Positions 56,963-64,000 of a DNA stretch of 64,000 nucleotides are shown in pieces. Source of the stretch: Thaumasiovibrio occultus (GTDB taxonomy: Bacteria; Pseudomonadota; Gammaproteobacteria; Enterobacterales; Vibrionaceae); the NCBI GenBank assembly GCA_019703815.1, contig AP023052.1:2170001-2234000 (forward strand), given 5' to 3'. Below the pieces are notes generated by a model, which was given only the letters and a program-made list of their open reading frames with translations, did no database searches and was not told the DNA's origin. Numbering within the stretch: the first letter of the stretch is position 1; every line of letters begins with the position of its first letter. The position numbers were made by a program, and so were the translations under genes.

Positions 56963-59239
56963 ATGTCAGAGCAATTTGCTAAAGCATGGGAAGGATTTGT
57001 TGCGGGTGATTGGCAAAATGAAGTCAACGTTCGTGACTTCATTCAAAAGAACTACGCTCCTTACGCGGGCGACGAGTCTTTCCTAGTAACTGAAGGTACT
57101 GAAGCGACTAACAAGCTTTGGGCTAAAGTAATGGAAGGCATCAAGATTGAGAACTCAACTCACGCACCTGTTGATTTCGATACTGACCTTATCTCTACCA
57201 TTACTGCACACGATGCAGGTTACATCGAGAAAGATCTTGAGACTATCGTTGGTCTACAAACTGACGCGCCTCTAAAGCGTGCGATCATCCCTAACGGTGG
57301 TGTTCGTATGGTTGAGGGTTCTTGCAAGGCATACGGCCGTGAGCTAGACCCACAAATCTCAAAAATCTACTCTGAGTACCGTAAAACGCACAACGCAGGC
57401 GTATTCGACATCTACACTCCAGACATCCTGAAGTGTCGTAAGTCTGGCGTTCTAACTGGTCTTCCAGATGCGTACGGCCGTGGTCGTATCATCGGTGACT
57501 ACCGTCGTGCAGCGCTATACGGTATCGACTTCCTAATGAAGGACAAGCTAGCTCAGTTCAACTCTCTACAAGAGCGTTTCGAGCAAGGTGAAGATCTTCA
57601 AATGACCATGCAGCTTCGCGAAGAAATCGCAGAGCAACACCGTGCACTAGGTCAAATCAAAGAGATGGCTGCTAAATACGGCTACGACATTTCTGGTCCT
57701 GCAACTAACGCACAAGAAGCTGTTCAGTGGACTTACTTTGCTTACCTAGCAGCTGTTAAATCTCAAAACGGCGCAGCAATGTCTCTAGGTCGTACTTCGA
57801 CTTTCCTAGACATCTTCATCGAGCGTGATATCGCAAACGGCGTGATCACTGAAGTTGAAGCGCAAGAGATGATCGACCACTTCGTAATGAAACTACGTAT
57901 GGTTCGTTTCCTACGTACACCTGAGTACGATGAGCTATTCTCTGGCGACCCAATCTGGGCAACCGAATCTATGGGTGGTATGGGTCTTGACGGTCGTACG
58001 CTAGTAACACGTACTAACTTCCGTTTCTTGAACACCCTATACACCATGGGTCCTTCTCCAGAGCCAAACATCACTGTTCTATGGTCTGAGCAGCTACCTG
58101 ATGGCTTCAAGCGTTTCTGTGCGAAAGTATCTATCGATACTTCTTCTATCCAGTACGAAAACGACGACCTAATGCGTCCAGACTTCGAGTCTGATGACTA
58201 CGCAATCGCATGTTGTGTATCACCAATGGTTATTGGTAAGCACATGCAATTCTTCGGTGCTCGCGCAAACCTTGCGAAAACCCTACTGTACGTAATCAAC
58301 GGCGGTATGGACGAGAAACTGAAGATGCAGGTTGGTCCTAAGACTGAGCCTATGATGGACGAGTACCTAGACTTCGATAAAGTTTACGCTGGTCTAGATA
58401 GCTTCATGGATTGGTTGGCGAAGCAGTACGTGACCGCACTGAACAGCATCCACTTCATGCACGACAAGTACAGCTACGAAGCCTCTCTGATGGCATTCCA
58501 TGACCGCGACGTACGTCGTACCATGGCGTGTGGTATCGCAGGTCTTTCTGTTGCAGCTGACTCACTGTCTGCAATCAAGTTCGCGAAAGTTAAGCCTATC
58601 CGTGACGAAGACGGCGTTGCTATCGATTTCGAAATCGAAGGCGATTACCCTAAATTCGGTAACAACGATTCACGTGTTGATGACATGGCTTGTCAGCTGG
58701 TTTCTACCTTCATGGATAAGATCCGTCAGCTTAAGACTTACCGCAACGCGATCCCTACTCAGTCTATCCTGACTATCACTTCAAACGTGGTATACGGTAA
58801 GAAGACGGGTACTACGCCAGACGGTCGTAAAGCAGGTGCGCCATTTGCACCAGGTGCGAACCCAATGCACGGTCGTGATGAGAAAGGTGCAGTAGCCTCT
58901 CTAACTTCAGTAGGTAAACTACCGTTTGCTGACGCGAAAGATGGTATCTCTTACACCTTCTCTATCGTTCCAAACGCACTAGGTAAAGACGTTGATACTC
59001 AGAAAGCAAACCTTGCTGGTCTGATGGACGGTTACTTCCACCACGAAGAAACCATCGAGGGTGGTCAACACCTGAACGTTAACGTTCTAAACCGTGACAC
59101 GCTACTGGACGCTGTTAAGCACCCAGAGAAGTACCCACAGCTAACTATCCGTGTATCGGGTTACGCTGTTCGCTTTAACTCACTAACTGCAGAGCAGCAA
59201 GCTGACGTTATCGCACGTACTTTCACTGAATCTCTATAA
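56963..59239 (+). CDS. pflB: Formate acetyltransferase (pyruvate formate-lyase)
   Basis: 758 residues. Anaerobic glycyl-radical enzyme: pyruvate + CoA gives acetyl-CoA + formate. Active-site Cys pair in [14 protein letters not shown], glycyl-radical motif [13 protein letters not shown] near the C-terminus, complete length. Codon use is strongly biased (CTA, GGT, CGT), typical of a highly expressed gene. 282 bp separate it from the upstream membrane protein, enough for its own promoter. Strong terminator follows. Confidence 0.98.
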   Translation: MSEQFAKAWEGFVAGDWQNEVNVRDFIQKNYAPYAGDESFLVTEGTEATNKLWAKVMEGIKIENSTHAPVDFDTDLISTITAHDAGYIEKDLETIVGLQTDAPLKRAIIPNGGVRMVEGSCKAYGRELDPQISKIYSEYRKTHNAGVFDIYTPDILKCRKSGVLTGLPDAYGRGRIIGDYRRAALYGIDFLMKDKLAQFNSLQERFEQGEDLQMTMQLREEIAEQHRALGQIKEMAAKYGYDISGPATNAQEAVQWTYFAYLAAVKSQNGAAMSLGRTSTFLDIFIERDIANGVITEVEAQEMIDHFVMKLRMVRFLRTPEYDELFSGDPIWATESMGGMGLDGRTLVTRTNFRFLNTLYTMGPSPEPNITVLWSEQLPDGFKRFCAKVSIDTSSIQYENDDLMRPDFESDDYAIACCVSPMVIGKHMQFFGARANLAKTLLYVINGGMDEKLKMQVGPKTEPMMDEYLDFDKVYAGLDSFMDWLAKQYVTALNSIHFMHDKYSYEASLMAFHDRDVRRTMACGIAGLSVAADSLSAIKFAKVKPIRDEDGVAIDFEIEGDYPKFGNNDSRVDDMACQLVSTFMDKIRQLKTYRNAIPTQSILTITSNVVYGKKTGTTPDGRKAGAPFAPGANPMHGRDEKGAVASLTSVGKLPFADAKDGISYTFSIVPNALGKDVDTQKANLAGLMDGYFHHEETIEGGQHLNVNVLNRDTLLDAVKHPEKYPQLTIRVSGYAVRFNSLTAEQQADVIARTFTESL

Positions 59240-59261
59240 TCTGAGTTCAGCGTGAAATAAC

Positions 59262-59288
59262 AAAACCCCGCTTCGGCGGGGTTTTTTA
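59262..59288 (+). terminator. Rho-independent terminator of pflB
   Basis: AACCCCGC-TTCG-GCGGGGTT followed by T6, 22 bp after pflB. Confidence 0.95.
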
Positions 59289-59611
59289 TTATCTCGCGTT
59301 CGACATGTCGATTTGTGCTTACACCGCGTGGTAGCTTGCTCGCTTTTTTATTTCGCTTACGCTCCATTATAATCGACTGCTTTTTTCTTTATTCACGATA
59401 GAATACGCGCCTTATCAAATACCTAAAACGCACTCTTTGATCACCGCAAATCAACCTAACCGCAACCCTTCATTAACACCGCGAATTACCGGGCTGGAAA
59501 CCGACGATTTATCACGCGCCTAGTAAATAATTCCCCCACTTTTTTTGAGATTTTTACCAAATTTTATAATAAAATATCTGACATAAATAAACGCACTGAG
59601 CGAGAAAAGTA
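59289..59611. other. Intergenic region upstream of pflA
   Basis: 323 bp. A TATAAT (59565-59570) in an AT-rich block is a likely -10 for pflA; no well-spaced -35 or FNR box was clear to me. No gene was found. Confidence 0.45.
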
Positions 59612-60352
59612 ATGTCAGTACAAGGTCGAATTCATTCCTTTGAATCTTGCGGTACCGTGGATGGTCCAGGCATCCGCTTTATTGTTTTTATGCAGGGCTG
59701 TTTGATGCGCTGTCAGTACTGTCACAACCGTGATACTTGGGATCTGGATGATGGCAAAACCATCACGGTCGACGAGATCATGAAAGAAGTGATTACTTAC
59801 CGTCACTTCATCAAAGCCTCCGGTGGTGGTGTTACCGCATCAGGCGGTGAAGCAATGCTGCAAGCCGAGTTCGTTCGCGACTTCTTCCGCGCAGCGCAAG
59901 CGGAAGGCATTCACACTTGCCTTGATACCAACGGTTATGTGCGTAAACACACAGACGTAATCGATGAGCTGCTTGATGTTTCTGATCTGGTCATGCTTGA
60001 TCTAAAACAACTCGACGATAGCATTCACCAGAACTTGATTGGTGTACCGAACAAACGCGTACTGCAATTTGCCGAGTATCTGCATCAACGTGGTCAAAAA
60101 ACCTGGATCCGTTACGTTGTCGTGCCAGGCTTTACCGATGACGATGCTTCAGCGCACAAGCTCGGTGAATTCATTAAAGACATGGACAACATCGAGAAAG
60201 TTGAGCTGCTGCCATACCACCAGCTAGGTGAGCACAAATGGGAAGCAATGGGCCATGACTACCCGCTTTCTGGCGTAAAACCGCCATCAAAAGAGACCAT
60301 GGAAAACATCAAGTCCATCCTCAGCAGCTACGGTCACTACGTCGTTTACTGA
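59612..60352 (+). CDS. pflA: Pyruvate formate-lyase activating enzyme
   Basis: 246 residues. Radical SAM enzyme that installs the glycyl radical on PflB. [4Fe-4S] motif in [16 protein letters not shown] (CxxxCxxC), [14 protein letters not shown] (SAM-binding GGE), TCLDTNGY. Follows pflB but behind a terminator, so it is probably transcribed from its own promoter. Confidence 0.98.
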   Translation: MSVQGRIHSFESCGTVDGPGIRFIVFMQGCLMRCQYCHNRDTWDLDDGKTITVDEIMKEVITYRHFIKASGGGVTASGGEAMLQAEFVRDFFRAAQAEGIHTCLDTNGYVRKHTDVIDELLDVSDLVMLDLKQLDDSIHQNLIGVPNKRVLQFAEYLHQRGQKTWIRYVVVPGFTDDDASAHKLGEFIKDMDNIEKVELLPYHQLGEHKWEAMGHDYPLSGVKPPSKETMENIKSILSSYGHYVVY

Positions 60353-60390
60353 TAGACTTCATTGCCCATGCAACTTGATGCTTGAAATTA

Positions 60391-60437
60391 GCTAGACAAC
60401 AAAGTGGTTTTTTCTAGCCTTGTCGTCTAGCTTTTAA
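60391..60437 (+). terminator. Possible terminator of pflA
   Basis: GCTAGAC ... GTCTAGC (7-bp outer stem with an internal structure) followed by TTTT, 38 bp after pflA. Confidence 0.55.
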
Positions 60438-60461
60438 GAAAAAGCATTAGGGACGAGCGTT

Positions 60462-60905
60462 GTGGCAATACTCCAAGGCAAAATAGGGTGGGTAGCAGTG
60501 TGGTTATTGCTCGCATTGCTCCCCTCGTATGGGATGGCGCAAGGCTATGCCATTGTGACCGCCAGCCCTGCCCCGCCCGCTGAACTCACCATCGCCAAAG
60601 CAAAATTAGTCTTTTCAGGACGCACCCAAAATGTCACTGGCATTGGTCGGGTTGAGCTTATCGACTTTCCCCTTGGCAGTGAACATCGCCAACATTTCTA
60701 TCAGCTCCTTCTTAACAAGAACGAAGCGCAAATGAATCGCGTTTGGGCATCACTGGCGTTTTCTGGCCGCGCACAACCGCCAACAGAGCTCGACGACGAC
60801 AACATCGACACCTTACTCAATCTACTCAAAGATAACCCGTCCTCGATTGGCTACCTGCCGATAGGACAAACAGGAGAGCTCTATGTATTACTGGAAATAC
60901 GTTAA
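60462..60905 (+). CDS. Small PstS-like periplasmic protein
   Basis: 147 residues starting at GTG 60462. Signal peptide about 1-26 (WVAVWLLLALLPSYGMAQG). The rest resembles one lobe of phosphate-binding-protein-like (PBP-like_2) domains: ELTIAKAKLVFSGRTQ, the RVWASLAFSGRAQPP and NPSSIGYLPIGQ segments are typical. Too short for a complete two-lobed binding protein. Overlaps the downstream porin-like gene by 23 bp, so the two are translationally coupled. Confidence 0.75.
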   Translation: MAILQGKIGWVAVWLLLALLPSYGMAQGYAIVTASPAPPAELTIAKAKLVFSGRTQNVTGIGRVELIDFPLGSEHRQHFYQLLLNKNEAQMNRVWASLAFSGRAQPPTELDDDNIDTLLNLLKDNPSSIGYLPIGQTGELYVLLEIR

Positions 60906-62031
60906 GCTCCTGCCTCTGGCGCTTGCTACGCACACCTTGCAGGCAGCGACCTTACCAGATTGGCTTGCGGTGTCAGGCTTTGCCTCGACCGCAGCCGCCA
61001 AGAGCGATAACGAAACGCCTTACTATTACACGCGAAACATCACCGATGAATGGTGCTTTGACTGTGACACCATCGCCGGATTGCAACTTGATCTCTTCCC
61101 GCTGTCGTGGCTGCACGCCTCGGCCCAACTAGTCAAACGCCCCGCCGATGACTTTAGCGATCCTGAGCTGGAATGGGCCTATCTTTCGTTTGAACCCTTA
61201 GGTGATATCAAAATACGTGCTGGCCGCTTACGCTCGCCAAGCTTTATGTATTCACAAGTGGTGTTTGTAAACCAAGCCTACCCATGGGCAAGACTGCCAG
61301 CCGAGGTCTACGATACAACCGCAGGTTTTACCCGATTTGACGGGGTCGAAATCATCTATCGCACCGCGATCACTGACGAGCTGCTATTGCAAATTCAACC
61401 GTATGCGTCCTTTGGCTACGAAATAGAGGAAAGCGAAATCAACAATGTCCTCTATGATGTGGATGTTGATGAACAATACGGCCTGCGTTTTGATATCGAA
61501 AGCATCAATTGGTCAGCCTATCTGCATTACATCAAAGCGCGCATGACCATTACCACCAGCGAGCCCTACATCCCCATTTTCCCACCGGGTGGTCCCTATG
61601 ATAAACCCATCGGTTTCGAGCACCTTGTGGTGCCGGTCAATGCCCAGCGTTGGTCCTTCGGGGTTAATTACGATTGGCGCGACTTCACCTTTATCGCCGA
61701 AAGCACCACCGGTAAAAATATTGGCTGGTCGGCCTACGTCTCTGCGATTTATCACTACGACAACTGGTCGCCTTACCTGATTTACGGCAAGCGCTGGGGC
61801 GAGAAATATGAAGGGGATAACCCCAACGCCAGTTTGTACAACCATGGCGACAGCATCACTGTAGGTTTGCGTTATGACATTCAGCCCAATTTATCCGTGG
61901 TGGGTGAATGGCAACATACGTACGCTGAAACCAATTACCGAGGCAGCTTTACCTCATCCAATGTCAGCGATCGCACTGACAATCGCGCCAATATCGTCAC
62001 CCTTGGCCTCAGCTACAGCTTCGCGCTATAA
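60883..62031 (+). CDS. Porin-like outer-membrane beta-barrel protein
   Basis: 382 residues. Signal peptide about 1-21 (KLLPLALATHTLQAA). The mature part alternates polar/aromatic strands (GLQLDLFPLSWLHASAQLVKR, EWAYLSFEPLGDIKIRAGRLRSPSFMYS) and ends in LSYSFAL, near the terminal-Phe rule for OMP assembly. An isolated CFDC motif (about 44-47) could form a disulfide. GGAGAG precedes ATG 60883. Pairing with a PstS-like protein suggests joint envelope function; substrate unknown. Confidence 0.8.
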   Translation: MYYWKYVKLLPLALATHTLQAATLPDWLAVSGFASTAAAKSDNETPYYYTRNITDEWCFDCDTIAGLQLDLFPLSWLHASAQLVKRPADDFSDPELEWAYLSFEPLGDIKIRAGRLRSPSFMYSQVVFVNQAYPWARLPAEVYDTTAGFTRFDGVEIIYRTAITDELLLQIQPYASFGYEIEESEINNVLYDVDVDEQYGLRFDIESINWSAYLHYIKARMTITTSEPYIPIFPPGGPYDKPIGFEHLVVPVNAQRWSFGVNYDWRDFTFIAESTTGKNIGWSAYVSAIYHYDNWSPYLIYGKRWGEKYEGDNPNASLYNHGDSITVGLRYDIQPNLSVVGEWQHTYAETNYRGSFTSSNVSDRTDNRANIVTLGLSYSFAL

Positions 62032-62353
62032 CTGCAGACCGTACGAATACATCGCGCCAGTCCAAGTATCCCCTATTGGCTGGCGCGGTAAACAGCACAT
62101 CCTCAAACCGTCATCGTGCTCTCCCACCGTCACACTGGTAGCTTGTAGCGAACAGGATGAACCTCTAGCACAAAGATTTCCCCCGGCAGATCAAATAAGG
62201 TAAACTCCGCGACCCAGCAAATAACTCTACAAAAAACATTTAAACCCACTCTTTTTGTGGTATAAAGACGGCGCAAACGTTTGCGTGACTCATAAACACA
62301 CTGTTTACTGCCATATTCATTCGCTAGCAGTTCCACTGGAGGATAGTGATCCC
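62032..62353 (+). promoter_or_regulatory. fhs promoter region with PurR control
   Basis: 322-bp gap. TATAAA (62261-62266) preceded by TTTAAA (62239-62244, 16-bp spacer) gives a predicted start near 62273, inside the PurR box, so bound PurR would block initiation. The ribosome site GGAGG lies at 62338-62342. No gene was found. Confidence 0.6.
62271..62286. promoter_or_regulatory. PurR operator upstream of fhs
   Basis: GCGCAAACGTTTGCGT, 15 of 16 matches to the PurR consensus, 68 bp before the fhs start. Confidence 0.88.
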
Positions 62354-64000
62354 ATGAAAAGCGACATCCAAATTTGCCGTGAAACAACACTGACTCCAAT
62401 AGAACAGATCGCTGAAAAAGCCGGTATCTTGGCGGACGATCTCACGCCACAAGGCACACTAAAAGCCAAGGTCAAGCCCGCGATTTTGAACCGATTAGCC
62501 GATAAGCCAGAAGGCAAATTGGTGGTGGTAACGGCGATTACGCCTACCCCGCTGGGCGAAGGCAAAACCGTCACCACCATTGGCTTAGCTCAAGGTTTAC
62601 AACGTATTGGTGAATCGGTGTTTGCTTGTATTCGTCAGCCGTCGATGGGGCCCGTGTTTGGGGTTAAAGGCGGCGCAGCGGGGGGCGGTTACAGCCAAGT
62701 CGCCCCGATGGATAAACTCAATCTTCACCTGACTGGCGATATTCACGCGGTGAGCGCGGCGCACAATTTAGCGGCCGCCGCCTTAGATGCGCGCCTGTAC
62801 CATGAAGAGCGCCTCGGCTACGACGATTTCGAGCTGCGCACTGGCATGACCGCGCTGAAAATTGATATCAACCGTATCGTGTGGAAGCGAGTGATGGATC
62901 ATAACGATCGCGCCCTTCGCATGATCACCATTGGTAACAACGAGCCAGGCAAAGACATTAACGGCATCGCCCGTGAAGACGGCTTCGATATTACCGCTGC
63001 GTCTGAGCTGATGGCGATCCTCGCGCTATCGTACGATCTCAAAGACATGCGCCAACGCATTGGTAAAATCGTACTCGCTTACGATATCCATGGTCAGCCT
63101 ATTACCACCGAAGATCTCCAAGTGGCCGGCGCCATGGCCGTCACCATGCGCGAAGCGATTGAGCCGACGTTAATGCAAACGCTTGAAGGCGTACCGACGC
63201 TGATCCATGCCGGGCCATTTGCCAATATTGCCCACGGTAACTCGTCGATTATTGCCGACCGTATTGCCCTTAAGCTGAGCGACTACACCATTACTGAAGG
63301 CGGCTTTGGCTCTGATATGGGCTTTGAAAAAGCGTGTAACATTAAAGCGCAGCAAGCCGAACGTGGGCCAGATTGTGCAGTCGTGGTAGCCACATTGCGC
63401 GGCCTGAAAGCCAACTCTGGTTTGTACGATCTGCGTCCGGGACAAGCTTTGCCTGACAGCTTGATCGAGCCAAACCACGCGGCGCTGCAAGCCGGTTTTG
63501 CCAACCTAAAATGGCACATTCATAACGCCGCGCAGTACGGCGTACCAGTTGTCGTTGCGATTAACCGCTTCCCGCAAGACAGCGATACCGAGCTGCAGCA
63601 GCTCAAAGCGTGGGTCGCTGAACTAGAGTGCGAAACGGGCGTTCCAGTGGCGATTAGTGAAGCCTTTGGTAAAGGCGGAGAAGGCGCAGTGGAACTCGCG
63701 CAAGCGGTCGTTGCCGCCTGTCAAACCCCAGCCCGGTTTAAGCCGCTGTACCATTTAGCGCAGCCGCTAGAAGACAAACTGATGACCATCGCCGAAGTGG
63801 GTTACGGTGCCAGCCATATTGAACTGAGCGATGAAGCCAAAGAGCAACTAACGCAACTCAAGCAGCAAGGGTTTGATCACTTGGCGGTGTGCATGGCGAA
63901 AACGCCGCTGTCAATTACCACCGATCCAGCAGTGAAAGGCGCACCAAGCGGGTTTAGCGTGCCCATTCGTGAACTGAAACTCTGCGCCGGTGCAGGCTTT
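62354..64000 (+). CDS. fhs: Formate-tetrahydrofolate ligase (partial, runs off the right edge)
   Basis: 549 codons present of about 580. ATP-dependent formation of 10-formyl-THF from formate. P-loop [55 protein letters not shown] and [14 protein letters not shown] are all present and the frame is open to the window edge. Start ATG 62354. E. coli lacks this enzyme; here it sits two genes from pflBA, which supplies formate, and under a PurR box. Confidence 0.97.
   Translation, partial: MKSDIQICRETTLTPIEQIAEKAGILADDLTPQGTLKAKVKPAILNRLADKPEGKLVVVTAITPTPLGEGKTVTTIGLAQGLQRIGESVFACIRQPSMGPVFGVKGGAAGGGYSQVAPMDKLNLHLTGDIHAVSAAHNLAAAALDARLYHEERLGYDDFELRTGMTALKIDINRIVWKRVMDHNDRALRMITIGNNEPGKDINGIAREDGFDITAASELMAILALSYDLKDMRQRIGKIVLAYDIHGQPITTEDLQVAGAMAVTMREAIEPTLMQTLEGVPTLIHAGPFANIAHGNSSIIADRIALKLSDYTITEGGFGSDMGFEKACNIKAQQAERGPDCAVVVATLRGLKANSGLYDLRPGQALPDSLIEPNHAALQAGFANLKWHIHNAAQYGVPVVVAINRFPQDSDTELQQLKAWVAELECETGVPVAISEAFGKGGEGAVELAQAVVAACQTPARFKPLYHLAQPLEDKLMTIAEVGYGASHIELSDEAKEQLTQLKQQGFDHLAVCMAKTPLSITTDPAVKGAPSGFSVPIRELKLCAGAGF

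Overview
The window reads as a chromosomal segment of a marine gammaproteobacterium of the family Vibrionaceae. The evidence is an AphB-type LysR regulator, E. coli-like gene orders (ffs-ybaZ-ybaY-tesB, queC-comEA-ppiD-hupB-lon-clpX-clpP-tig, and truA-accD-folC-dedD-cvpA-purF), and PurR and FNR operators of the enterobacterial/vibrio type. Genus cannot be fixed from sequence alone; the fairly GC-rich core would fit Salinivibrio or Grimontia as well as Vibrio.

Layout. 1-5.9 kb: glutamate synthase large subunit (runs off the left edge) divergent from an O-acetylhomoserine sulfhydrylase. 6-15 kb: mostly accessory genes. These are a small unknown protein followed by a 7-bp tandem repeat, an ABM-family monooxygenase, a Cache-type chemoreceptor, a membrane/coiled-coil protein of unknown function, a small protein with a caspase-like His/Cys pair, and three tandem paralogous two-TM proteins. 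15.1-26.96 kb: an AT-rich mobile island. It holds a decayed IS3 copy, a glycosyltransferase with wrecked neighbours, an unknown protein convergent with a HAD phosphatase, an XRE regulator, and a Tn7-like transposition module (tnsC, tnsB, broken tnsA). A second, intact IS3-family element sits between tnsA and tnsB. The tnsA side ends in 21-bp tandem repeats that look like TnsB sites, about 22 bp from the 3' end of the signal recognition particle RNA gene ffs. No TniQ/TnsD, Cas gene or CRISPR array was found.

27-40 kb: conserved housekeeping block (ffs, ybaZ-like, ybaY-like, tesB, queC, comEA-like, ppiD, hupB, lon, clpX, clpP, tig, tRNA-Arg(UCU)). 40-51.8 kb: folD, rfaH, an RssB-like response regulator, aphB, a Yip1-family protein, purF, cvpA, dedD, folC, accD, truA. 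52-54.6 kb: accessory lipoprotein and TPR protein. 55-64 kb: a DUF3360-type membrane protein behind a good FNR site, pflB, pflA, a PstS-like/porin-like overlapping gene pair, and fhs (runs off the right edge) behind a PurR box.

Functional threads. Three PurR-type boxes link folD, cvpA-purF and fhs, joining purine synthesis with one-carbon metabolism. PflB makes formate and Fhs can load formate on tetrahydrofolate, so the right end groups formate production and use. The protein quality-control cluster tig-clpP-clpX-lon-hupB-ppiD is intact. The most distinctive region is the Tn7-like island at ffs, an attachment site known for CRISPR-associated (I-F3) Tn7-like transposons, here without any visible targeting module and with a truncated tnsA.
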